Position numbers and translations under genes: made by a program. A stretch of 62,557 bases of DNA from DAIDHZ01 sp965370365 (GTDB taxonomy: Bacteria; Chlamydiota; Chlamydiia; Chlamydiales; SM23-39). The DNA is taken from the NCBI GenBank assembly GCA_965370365.1, contig CBDUSP010000001.1, forward strand, positions 1 to 62,557. Reading direction: 5' to 3'. Each line of letters starts with the position of its first letter. Positions within the stretch are counted from its first letter, which is position 1. Under the pieces are notes generated by a model. It saw only the letters and a program-made list of their open reading frames with translations, was not told where the DNA came from and ran no database searches. Shown here piece by piece: positions 15,016 to 23,237 of the stretch.

Positions 15016-16320
15016 TTATCTCCCCATACCCGCCATAGAAATGTATTTAAAGCCCAATGTTTTTAGGTCCTTTTGGGAAAGAAAACTCTTTGGATCAATA
15101 AGAATTGGAGACCTCATTAAAGTCTGAAGCTTCTGGAAATTCAGTTGTAAAAACTCTGGCCATTCAGTCATTAGAATGATTGCATCACAATCGGTTACAC
15201 ATTTTTCTATAGCAGAAGAAATCTCAAAATTTACCCTTCCCTCTAGCTCGGAAAGATTTGCTTTTGGATCATATGCTTTCACTTGGCAACCCGCCTCTTC
15301 TAAACATTTGATCAGTTCAAGGGATTGAGAACGTCGCAGAGTGCTGGTTTGAGACGTATAGGTGAGCCCCAAAATGCCTATAGTACTTTGCTTTAGGTTG
15401 AGAAGATCTCTTAAACTCTCCACAAGCAGCTGGCATTGCACCGAGTTAACTTTTAAAACAGAATCTATTACGTCAGTGGCTTTTCTAGTCTGTTTTCCGA
15501 GTTGCTGTAGAGTCTTTAGATCTCTTGCTAGGGTTCCTCCAGAAAAGCCCATCCCAGGCTTAATACAAGCCTTTTGGCCAATTCTTGGATCTAGTTGCAT
15601 AGCTTTTGCGACCTCCTCACAATTCACACCTAGGCCTCTTCCAATATGAGCAAGTTCATTTGCTAAACTAATTGAGGTAGCAAGGAAGGCGTTAATCGAA
15701 TGCTTAACCATTTCAGCCGTGCGGATGGAGACTCTCATTTTAGAAGAACAAATAGAACTTAAAAGAGAATCAACCCTATCCCCAGTTTTTTTTGAATCTG
15801 CTCCAATCACTAACATATCAGGATGTTGGAAACGTTCAATAGCAAGGCCAAGCCGCAAATTTTCTGGAATGTAGGCGATTCCTCCTTCAGCCTTAGGATT
15901 ATGCTGAATAACTAACTGCCATAACATCTCGCACGTCCCCACAGGAACTTGACTGCTTATCATTAAAACAGTTTCTTTCTGTAAAAAAGGAGCGACAGTT
16001 GCAACAGCATCCGTAATGGGTGATAAATCTAGTTCATCATTTTCATTCACAGGAGTATCGTAAGTAATCCAAACGAATAATGCTTTTGAAACTGCAGAGG
16101 ACACGTTGTTGGAAAACTTTAGTCTATTAGAACTAAGCCCACTACTTATCAATTCCTCAAGTCCTGGTTCAAATAGTGGAGGGATGTTTTTTTGAAGGTT
16201 GGCAATTCGAACTTGATTCTCGTCTATTCCAACTACTTGATACCCCCAATCAGCAAGACAGGCGGCTGAAACCACCCCTAAATGCCACAAGCCCACAATA
16301 CATACTTTATCACTTCTCAT
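15016..16320 (-). CDS. UDP-glucose/GDP-mannose dehydrogenase family protein
   Basis: 434 residues. NAD-binding start VCIVGLWHLGVVSAACLAD; central domain PENLRLG with the substrate-binding region; GMGFSGGTLARDLKTL carries the Gly loop, but the usual catalytic Cys of the family (GxGFGGxCxxKD) is replaced by Thr in GGTLARD. So the loop reads GGT rather than GGxC, and the normal two-step oxidation to the acid could be impaired or different. C-terminal UDP-binding domain GILGLTYTSQTSTLRRSQSL is present. Overlaps the epimerase gene by four bases. Likely makes or modifies a nucleotide uronic acid. Confidence 0.8.
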   Translation of the reverse strand: MRSDKVCIVGLWHLGVVSAACLADWGYQVVGIDENQVRIANLQKNIPPLFEPGLEELISSGLSSNRLKFSNNVSSAVSKALFVWITYDTPVNENDELDLSPITDAVATVAPFLQKETVLMISSQVPVGTCEMLWQLVIQHNPKAEGGIAYIPENLRLGLAIERFQHPDMLVIGADSKKTGDRVDSLLSSICSSKMRVSIRTAEMVKHSINAFLATSISLANELAHIGRGLGVNCEEVAKAMQLDPRIGQKACIKPGMGFSGGTLARDLKTLQQLGKQTRKATDVIDSVLKVNSVQCQLLVESLRDLLNLKQSTIGILGLTYTSQTSTLRRSQSLELIKCLEEAGCQVKAYDPKANLSELEGRVNFEISSAIEKCVTDCDAIILMTEWPEFLQLNFQKLQTLMRSPILIDPKSFLSQKDLKTLGFKYISMAGMGR

Positions 16321-17318
16321 CTGACAGAAATTCCTGATTTGTTTTTACCAAAGTTCGGTACTAGATATTGCACCATGCGTTGGGAAGCAATCTCTATGGC
16401 TTCTTCGGAGCTCTTCTTTGCACTCCATCCGAGGGTCTTCATTCTCGAAATATCGAGTTCGACGTAAGGCTGATCCCCAAGGAAGGCACGTTTCCCTCCA
16501 GAAAACTTCAAACTCACGTTTTTTAATCCCAATGCATTGATTACAGCTTTGGCTATGGCGACTACGTTTGTATTTCCATGCACGCCTAAATTCAAAACAA
16601 CAGAAGGGGTTGATTCATTGAGTTGGATATTAAAGTACGCGTGGAGCATTCCTTCGATGCACTCCTCCACAAGAAAATAGTTTTTAGCCTGTTTCCCATC
16701 TCCTAAAATTTCAAGCTGGGAAGAGTCTTTTTCCAATTTGCGGATGAAATCATGGATTGCCCCCCGACTCATCCGGCTACTTACGACATTTCCAAAACGA
16801 AATACCCATCCCCTTAAATTAAAAAGATGGCAATAAGCGCTGATAAACGCTTCAGCAGCAGCTTTCCCCGCCCCGTAGAGAGAAATTGGAAGTAAAGGAC
16901 CTGCTGTTTCTGGTGTAGGCAACTTTTTTATTTCTCCGTAAACAGCTCCTGTGGAAGCAAAAAGCAAGTCGCGAACGCCTGTAAGACGCATCGCCTCCAA
17001 GACGTTGTAAGTAGCGATCACATTACTCTGTAAGTCTAGCGATGTATTGCAAGATCCTCCTGGAATATCCGCGTTTGCACCCAAATGCCAGATAAAATCA
17101 TGACCCGGCATTGCTTTTACAAGAGCATCTAAATGGAGTAAATCATCATAAATAAATTGAAACTTTGGATTTGATAAATAGGGAGCAAGTCGCTCCTTCT
17201 TCCCGTTTGAAAGATTGTCAAAAACCGTGACGCTCCAGCCAATGTTCATACAGAAATCGACAACATGGCTTCCTATAAAGCCTGCTCCCCCAGTAACAAA
17301 TACTTTTTTAGGAGGCAT
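16317..17318 (-). CDS. NAD-dependent sugar epimerase/dehydratase (extended SDR)
   Basis: 333 residues. Rossmann motif KVFVTGGAGFIGSHVVDF at the N-terminus, and ASTGAVYGE followed by SLYGAGKAAAE giving the catalytic Ser-Tyr-x3-Lys set (Tyr within LYGAGK). Closest in look to UDP-glucose 4-epimerase-like nucleotide-sugar epimerases. I start at the ATG at 17318; the frame continues into the FkbM gene upstream without a better start. It overlaps that gene by 11 bases. It would supply an epimerised or dehydrated nucleotide sugar to the operon's product. Confidence 0.9.
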   Translation of the reverse strand: MPPKKVFVTGGAGFIGSHVVDFCMNIGWSVTVFDNLSNGKKERLAPYLSNPKFQFIYDDLLHLDALVKAMPGHDFIWHLGANADIPGGSCNTSLDLQSNVIATYNVLEAMRLTGVRDLLFASTGAVYGEIKKLPTPETAGPLLPISLYGAGKAAAEAFISAYCHLFNLRGWVFRFGNVVSSRMSRGAIHDFIRKLEKDSSQLEILGDGKQAKNYFLVEECIEGMLHAYFNIQLNESTPSVVLNLGVHGNTNVVAIAKAVINALGLKNVSLKFSGGKRAFLGDQPYVELDISRMKTLGWSAKKSSEEAIEIASQRMVQYLVPNFGKNKSGISVR

Positions 17319-18237
17319 TATACACTCGCTTATTCCAGAAAACCTCACAGGGGCCGTGGTGGGACTCCAAAACAAACCCTTTGTTCAAAAGGGATTCCCT
17401 TATCTTTTTTCCATCGATGTATTTTTCATGGATTTCAATGATTATCAGTCTTACTTTATCAAGCCATTGACAGTTCGGTGAGAGCAATAGCTTTTCTTCC
17501 ATTCCTTCTATATCAATCTTTAAGATGTCAATGCTCGCTAAGCGATGCTTATCGATTAATTTTTGAACTGTAATTCCAGGAATCTTAAAGTTCGGCAAAG
17601 CTAACTTTTTCTCAAGCCGATTTTTCATCGATTTTCTCTGATCGTCGATATTTTTGATTGCAGTCCCCGAACTCCACCACTCGCTTGCAAAAAACTCGAT
17701 TTCCTCATCTTTGTCTGAAATTGCAGCATGCTCAATTTCCCACTTGGCGTTTTGTTTTTCCATATTTTTTCTTATCATTTTGACATTTTCTTCAATAGGC
17801 TCAACACAAATAATGCGAGCTTCAGGAAAGCGGGAATGAAAAAAAGCAGCAGAAATTCCTGCATTTGAACCTAAGTCAACAATCACTCGTATATTTTTGC
17901 AAAAGCGGTCATAGGGGAAATCGTAGATTCCATAAAGGAAGATTTCCCTTAAAATATAGAGATCACTCTGACTTTTTCTAAAAGAGACGTTTAAAGGATT
18001 TCCTCGTACCCGCACCTTGACCGTAGAGGTTTTCAAAGAATGAAGGGGCTTAAAAAACATTCCAAATAAATATCTGAACATCCAGTAGGAGATTTTAATC
18101 TTCGATCTCCCGACTCCCTTTTGGACGCCATGCCTCATATCAGAGCCGCATTGCCGAGCCTCTCTCTTTATGATTTTTGAAATAGAGATTTTTTCTTTAA
18201 CGTCTTTATCTGTACAAACATGCTCAAACACTAGCAT
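17308..18237 (-). CDS. FkbM-family methyltransferase
   Basis: 309 residues. The SAM-binding motif IVDLGSNAGISAAFF lies at about 118-132, followed by ARIICVEPIEENV, and the family mark DILKIDIEGMEEKLL at about 238-252. FkbM enzymes O-methylate sugars or polyketide hydroxyls. The N-terminal 100 residues are basic and not clearly related to anything. The ATG at 18237 overlaps the HAD gene by 14 bases. A methylated sugar in the product of the operon is the obvious inference. Confidence 0.88.
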   Translation of the reverse strand: MLVFEHVCTDKDVKEKISISKIIKREARQCGSDMRHGVQKGVGRSKIKISYWMFRYLFGMFFKPLHSLKTSTVKVRVRGNPLNVSFRKSQSDLYILREIFLYGIYDFPYDRFCKNIRVIVDLGSNAGISAAFFHSRFPEARIICVEPIEENVKMIRKNMEKQNAKWEIEHAAISDKDEEIEFFASEWWSSGTAIKNIDDQRKSMKNRLEKKLALPNFKIPGITVQKLIDKHRLASIDILKIDIEGMEEKLLLSPNCQWLDKVRLIIIEIHEKYIDGKKIRESLLNKGFVLESHHGPCEVFWNKRVYNAS

Positions 18238-18916
18238 CTCCTTGGATTAGTTGTAATAGGTCCTCAAGTCGGTTGATTCGAATAAAGTTTTGATCGTCAG
18301 TGTAGAGGTCTAATGAATCATAATGGATTACCTCTCCAAATCCAGCATTTTTAGCTCCAATCAACTCTGGAATCGTATCTCCAATAAACCAACACTGACC
18401 AGAGTTAATATTTAGCCTGTCCAAGCAAATCTCATAGATCTGTCGATCAGGCTTAGTGTGTCCAACAAAATGAGAATCAATAATCACTGAAAAAAATTGA
18501 CCAAGTCCATAGTGGAAAAGGTCTCGCTCAACACGACCATCTGCATTGCTAATAACTGCTAACAGGAGATCTTGTTTTTTGAGAGCAGTAAGAACGGTAG
18601 CTGCTTGCGAATGAACGTCGTTCCACCATCTTAGCTTATTTGTTTTATTTGCTTTTTGACACGCATTCCAACCTATCTCGGCCTCCTCTTTTTGGAGGCC
18701 TATGTGATTTCCCCAAGCCTCAACAAAGTTGGCTTTCGAAAAAATCTTTTCCTTATCTGCCACAAGTAAAGCATCTCTGCAGGTTTTTGGACTAAAGGAA
18801 CGTTTAAACAAAGAGGCTAAAATTTTTGCAATTATTGCGCCATTTGGAAAGATTAATACATTCCCTACATCAAAACAGATAGATTTAGGCTTTGTCAGTA
18901 ATTTTCCTTGAGTCAT
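18224..18916 (-). CDS. HAD-superfamily hydrolase
   Basis: 230 residues. Motif I is SICFDVGNVLIFPNG: the nucleophile Asp is present but the second Asp is Asn (DVGN), a change seen in the haloacid-dehalogenase and YihX-like groups. Motif II LAVISNADGRVE, the Lys in GHTKPDRQ, motif III CWFIGDTIPELIGAK. In a sugar cluster it could be a sugar-phosphate phosphatase. It overlaps the aminotransferase gene by four bases and FkbM by 14. Confidence 0.85.
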   Translation of the reverse strand: MTQGKLLTKPKSICFDVGNVLIFPNGAIIAKILASLFKRSFSPKTCRDALLVADKEKIFSKANFVEAWGNHIGLQKEEAEIGWNACQKANKTNKLRWWNDVHSQAATVLTALKKQDLLLAVISNADGRVERDLFHYGLGQFFSVIIDSHFVGHTKPDRQIYEICLDRLNINSGQCWFIGDTIPELIGAKNAGFGEVIHYDSLDLYTDDQNFIRINRLEDLLQLIQGDASV

Positions 18917-19881
18917 ACAAGTTGTCCAGTCCTCTGAGTTGCGTTACTGTTTTTAAAGGGAACTTCAAAGAGCCAGCCTGGAGGCACTTTCTGGTTTTTA
19001 TCGCAGATTTCCAGATAACGATTGCGACACATTGTCGTAAGGGGGCCTGGTACCCCAGTATTTATTTTATAACCGTCAATTTCTATCACTGGCTGAATTT
19101 CAGATAATGTTCCACAGAAAAGAATTTCGTCAGCAGTGTAAAGTTCCGTTCGAGAGATTTCTCGTTCGACGACTTCTATACCGAATTCTATTCTTAAGAG
19201 ATAAATGGTATTCTCTCTTGAAATGCTTTGTAGAATGTCCGCATAAAGAGGAGGCGTGAAAGCAACCCCCTTATAAAAAATGAAAATTGCCGCACCAGAG
19301 CCTTCGGCTACAGTCCCTCGGTGATTTAACAAAATCACATCATCCAATCCTCTTTGCATTCCCTCAATACGAGGAAGCCGCAGGCTTAAATAAGAAGCCC
19401 CTGTTTTAATACGGGGAGAAAAAGAAAGATCAGTCGACCGTTGCCATGAACTTACGCAGCATCGGATACCAGAGAAAATAGAAGGAGAGTGACTCGATGG
19501 AAATGCAACAATATATGCCCCCATTTTGGTGTTTGCAGGATCAAAGCCATATCTTCCGGATTCAATGTAGATAGTTGGTCGTATATATATATGTTCTTGA
19601 TAATCAAGCTTTTGAATGAGTTCGATAATCCCCTGGATGATTTCTTTCATACTTAAAACCTCAGGAAATTTTAATAGCTGTGCGGACTGAAACAGCCTTT
19701 CCAAATGCTTTTCTAAGGATAGTAATGAATAACATTTTTTTTTAGGATCCCAAAAGCCTCGGATTCCATCAAATACGTTTGCCCCTCGAACGGCTAATTC
19801 TGACCAAATATGGACTTTCGCGTCTTGCCAAGGAATCACTGTCCCATTAAACCAGAGAAAATCAGGAATTTTTTCAGTCAT
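18913..19881 (-). CDS. Class IV aminotransferase (branched-chain/D-amino-acid type)
   Basis: 322 residues with the fold-type IV PLP pattern: RGANVFDGIRGF, the Schiff-base Lys in IKTGASYLS, GLDDVILLNHRGTVAEGSGAAIF, then SISRENTI and FCGTLSEIQPV. Such enzymes use branched-chain amino acids, D-alanine or aminodeoxychorismate. A fold-IV aminotransferase is unusual in a surface-sugar operon, where sugar aminotransferases are normally fold type I (DegT). It may supply an amino or keto acid that decorates the product. Overlaps both neighbours by four bases. Confidence 0.88.
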   Translation of the reverse strand: MTEKIPDFLWFNGTVIPWQDAKVHIWSELAVRGANVFDGIRGFWDPKKKCYSLLSLEKHLERLFQSAQLLKFPEVLSMKEIIQGIIELIQKLDYQEHIYIRPTIYIESGRYGFDPANTKMGAYIVAFPSSHSPSIFSGIRCCVSSWQRSTDLSFSPRIKTGASYLSLRLPRIEGMQRGLDDVILLNHRGTVAEGSGAAIFIFYKGVAFTPPLYADILQSISRENTIYLLRIEFGIEVVEREISRTELYTADEILFCGTLSEIQPVIEIDGYKINTGVPGPLTTMCRNRYLEICDKNQKVPPGWLFEVPFKNSNATQRTGQLV

Positions 19882-21089
19882 GATAAAACCCCCACAGCCT
19901 TTGACTTTAAATCTATACAGTCATAATAGGCTTCGAGGGTTTCTCTTACGGCTCTTTGATTGTCAAAATGTGAACGAACCAACTGAAGCCCATTATTGGA
20001 TAAGTTGTCATAAAGAATAGGATTTTCGATCAACTGCACGATTGATTTCGCTAAGGCCATCGGACTACCAGAAGGAACAAGCAATCCATCCTGACCATGA
20101 GTAATGATTTCTTGAATCCCCGGAATATCGCTTGCTACAACCGGCTTTTTACAAGCAAGGCCCTCAATTACTGCTAACCCTAATCCTTCAGCAAAGCTAG
20201 GCTGAACAACTAAGTCAGCAGCAGCATAAAGCCCCGGCATCGCATCAAAGGAAAAGGTTTCGTTAATCGTTACGGAGTTAGTCAGATTGAGAGTTTTGAT
20301 TTTAGCATAAAGCAAGTCTGCATAAGCTCTCGATGCAGAGTTACAGCTTCCTACAATCAAGAGTTTTGCCTTAGGTTGAGTGTTTTGAACAAGCGGCATT
20401 GCACAAATCAATTCAAGCAGTCCTTTACGTTTTTTTAACCGGGCGGAGCAAACGATTAGGAAATCATCACTATTAACTCTCAAAGAATGACGCAAAACAG
20501 ATCCATCCTGTGGGAAAAATTTTTCAAGATTTATCCCATGATAGATTAGTTTTATCCTTTGACGTTCTATGCCAAATGACAAAGCTTTCCCTAAATAAAA
20601 TTGACTTCCTGCAATAAATAAATCGATAGATAAACGGGAAAAAACTAACTCGCATTTTCCAAAGCCAAAGGCTTCTTTTTCGGGTTCTTGTTCATGAAAT
20701 GTACAGACAATCGGGATATTTAGAGTAGAAGCGATCATCGAACCCAGAACTGCCGTATCTAAGCTGTTCGCATGCAGTAGATGAATCTCACGACTTTGTA
20801 GATGAACTTGTATTTCCCCTAAAAGAGAGAAGTACATTTGTTCCCATCGGACTTTTGTAGGATCGTCCAGATTAGACACATAATTTGCTATCCGAATCAC
20901 TTCCACACCAAATAAATGCTCTATTTTTGGAGAGTCTACACCTACTCCATCAGTGATTACCAACACATTGTGTCCCTCTCGGACAAGGCCTTCCGCCACA
21001 TTTCTAGCGTAGGTTTCGGCCCCTCCAATCTTAGGGTGATATGTTGGACTTAAGATGCAAATATTCAGTTTATTTTTAACAACTCCCAA
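19878..21089 (-). CDS. GT4-family glycosyltransferase
   Basis: 403 residues, GT-B fold. The N-terminal domain starts NICILSPTYHPKIGGAETYA; the C-terminal nucleotide-sugar site contains EGLGLAVIEGLACKKPVVASDIPGIQEII with the EX7E motif. It is the only clear glycosyltransferase in the operon, so it is the best candidate to transfer the heptose or uronic acid. No signal or membrane helix, so it acts at the cytoplasmic face. Overlaps the nucleotidyltransferase by 14 bases. Confidence 0.92.
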   Translation of the reverse strand: MGVVKNKLNICILSPTYHPKIGGAETYARNVAEGLVREGHNVLVITDGVGVDSPKIEHLFGVEVIRIANYVSNLDDPTKVRWEQMYFSLLGEIQVHLQSREIHLLHANSLDTAVLGSMIASTLNIPIVCTFHEQEPEKEAFGFGKCELVFSRLSIDLFIAGSQFYLGKALSFGIERQRIKLIYHGINLEKFFPQDGSVLRHSLRVNSDDFLIVCSARLKKRKGLLELICAMPLVQNTQPKAKLLIVGSCNSASRAYADLLYAKIKTLNLTNSVTINETFSFDAMPGLYAAADLVVQPSFAEGLGLAVIEGLACKKPVVASDIPGIQEIITHGQDGLLVPSGSPMALAKSIVQLIENPILYDNLSNNGLQLVRSHFDNQRAVRETLEAYYDCIDLKSKAVGVLS

Positions 21090-22056
21090 TTAGGTCTCCA
21101 ATAATAACTTTTTGGTTGCTAACATGAGATCTATTCAAAAGTACGGAAGATTGGATGTGTACGTTATCTCCAATAACAGAGTTTTCCCCTATCACCACAG
21201 GCCCTATAATTTTTCCATCTTTTCCAATTTTCGCTCCCCTGCCAATGAGAAGAGGGCCTGTCAATCTCGCCGTAGGATGAATCAAACAGTTTTCTCCAAT
21301 GTAAATACCTTCCACAGTCTTCTTTTCTGGAATGTGAAGTTTTACTTTTCCTGAGAGAGCGCATAGATTCGTTTCAAGAAGTGTTGCTACAGTTCCAATA
21401 TCAGACCAGTACGAAGAAATTTTATAACAATAGACATCTTCTCCCGCAGCAGTCATGCGAGGAATTAAATGTTGGCCATAATCAAAAAGTTGATTTCTGG
21501 GAAATGTTGCAATCAATTTCGGGTCAAGACAATAAATTCCACAGCTAACCAAGCCCTTAGCCTCCTTTGATAAAGGAGGCTTTTCTGTGAATGTAACCAC
21601 TCGATTGTATCTATCAATCTTAGCCACACCATAACGCCCCGGGTCCGAAACCTCTTGCATAACCACTGAAAGAGCAGCTTTGCTTTGTCGATGAGCAACA
21701 ATAAATTGATGCAAATCAAAGTCATGAATTCCATCTCCTGACAAGACGAGAACTTCATTCTCGGATTTCAAGGCATCTTCAAAAGCTAATAAAGCCCCCG
21801 CTGGGCCAGTTAAAACGGACTCAATATGCCAGGTGATGCGACCATCAAAACGACAGCTGTCCCTAAAATAATTTATGATTTGTTTCGATTCGTGAAAAAG
21901 ATTAATGAAAACTTCATCAATCCCTGCTCTTTTCACAGATCTCAAGATATGCTCAATAATTGGCTGATTTAAAACGGGTGCCAGGGGCTTTGGAATATTA
22001 CGAGTAAAAGGATGAAGCCGTTTCCCTATGCCCGCAGCTAAAATAACACATTTCAC
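21076..22056 (-). CDS. Sugar-1-phosphate nucleotidyltransferase with left-handed beta-helix tail
   Basis: 326 residues. N-terminal pyrophosphorylase domain: VILAAGIGKRLHPFT, PKPLAPV and VLSGDGIHDFD. From about 245 onward hexapeptide repeats appear (IHPTARLTGPLLIGRGAKIG, then VVIGENSVIGDNVHIQ). This arrangement matches mannose-1-phosphate guanylyltransferases and GlmU-like enzymes. With HddC this gives two nucleotidyltransferases in one operon, so at least two activated sugars are made. It overlaps the amidohydrolase gene by four bases. Confidence 0.88.
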   Translation of the reverse strand: MKCVILAAGIGKRLHPFTRNIPKPLAPVLNQPIIEHILRSVKRAGIDEVFINLFHESKQIINYFRDSCRFDGRITWHIESVLTGPAGALLAFEDALKSENEVLVLSGDGIHDFDLHQFIVAHRQSKAALSVVMQEVSDPGRYGVAKIDRYNRVVTFTEKPPLSKEAKGLVSCGIYCLDPKLIATFPRNQLFDYGQHLIPRMTAAGEDVYCYKISSYWSDIGTVATLLETNLCALSGKVKLHIPEKKTVEGIYIGENCLIHPTARLTGPLLIGRGAKIGKDGKIIGPVVIGENSVIGDNVHIQSSVLLNRSHVSNQKVIIGDLIGSC

Positions 22057-23159
22057 TTTACAGTTAACCCCAAAGTATTCAGAGGAACATACGATATAAT
22101 GTCATTTATTTCCTCCTGATTTAAGCCAATCGATTCAAGATTTCCTATTTGACCTCTAATTGATGAGGTCCCAGCCGCAACAACCCCTTTTTTCTGGTAC
22201 CACAAAGTACTGTGCTCTTTCTTTTGTAGAGACTGTCCTCCCAGTTGATTTACATCAATGCGATCAGTCATTCCGATGATCACTTTTGATCCCAGTAGCC
22301 TAACGACATGTTTGCAAATTTCTAAATCGACATGTTCGTTATCAAAATTGAGGCAAATGGTTAAAAATCCTTCGTGGGCTGCACGCATAAGCACAGCAGG
22401 GACCTCTCCAAGGTTTTTAGCAAGGTTATCCATTGTCCATTTTTCTGGTCTTTGTTGGGCCATCTCAGCTTTGCGATTCAAACGAGCCTCCGGTGTTCTC
22501 CAAGCATGACGAAACTGAAGAGGCATATCATTGAATAAATGATCTGTAATTATTCGATGAGAAGGTTTTGGACCAAAGTTTTTTGCAACATCAATGACTT
22601 CCTGAGCTGCTTTTGCACTAGCTTCTGGCGATGCTTTATGAAAATGGCCTAATGCAGGTCTAATCCCTGCTTCTAAAAGCGTGTTTACAATCCAAAGAAG
22701 ACTTGGATGCTCTGGAGTCATCCTTTCCATCAAATAGGACCCCTTTAGCAGCGCATCAGGGGAAAGTACTGTGTACAGGAGACCCAGATTTCCGCATCGA
22801 GCAAGCTTTTCCCATTCTTTTTTTGTAGGAGCCCATGACCCTTGTTCTGGGGTCCCCCCAAAGCTTGCAAGAAGAGGGCCCTCGAGAGAAATTCCTAGAA
22901 TATGCGATAATTGGCCATTCGATCGAGCCTTTGCATATTTTTGCATCAAGACACAGAAAGCATCTAATTTGCTGAATGCAAGAAAAATAGATGGGACGCA
23001 GTACACATGTTCCTCTCTCGCCAACTCATTTACTAATTCAAGATTTAAATTATCGATATCACTGAAGTCGTAGTTTCCAATCCCGTGACAGTGAAACTCG
23101 ACAGGAAGGGCCTGCGCTATTGTTTTTCTTAGAGGTCTAGACTCACTGGCAAAACTCAT
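22053..23159 (-). CDS. NagA-like amidohydrolase
   Basis: 368 residues. Metal-site motifs of the amidohydrolase superfamily: VEFHCHGIG near the start (HxH), GISLEGPLLA with the Glu ligand typical of N-acetylglucosamine-6-phosphate deacetylase, PALGHFHKA and IITDHLFNDM with His residues, and GMTDRID with the catalytic Asp. It would remove an acetyl group from an acetamido sugar. I start at the ATG at 23159 with AGGA ahead of it; an ATG at 23165 is also possible. It implies an amino sugar precursor in the pathway. Confidence 0.75.
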   Translation of the reverse strand: MSFASESRPLRKTIAQALPVEFHCHGIGNYDFSDIDNLNLELVNELAREEHVYCVPSIFLAFSKLDAFCVLMQKYAKARSNGQLSHILGISLEGPLLASFGGTPEQGSWAPTKKEWEKLARCGNLGLLYTVLSPDALLKGSYLMERMTPEHPSLLWIVNTLLEAGIRPALGHFHKASPEASAKAAQEVIDVAKNFGPKPSHRIITDHLFNDMPLQFRHAWRTPEARLNRKAEMAQQRPEKWTMDNLAKNLGEVPAVLMRAAHEGFLTICLNFDNEHVDLEICKHVVRLLGSKVIIGMTDRIDVNQLGGQSLQKKEHSTLWYQKKGVVAAGTSSIRGQIGNLESIGLNQEEINDIISYVPLNTLGLTVK

Positions 23160-23237
23160 GAACATCCTTTAATTTAGATGAAAGAAGAACAGTTGGGATC
23201 GATTGTGTTGGTAAAAGTTTTTTAAGTCAAATTTTTT

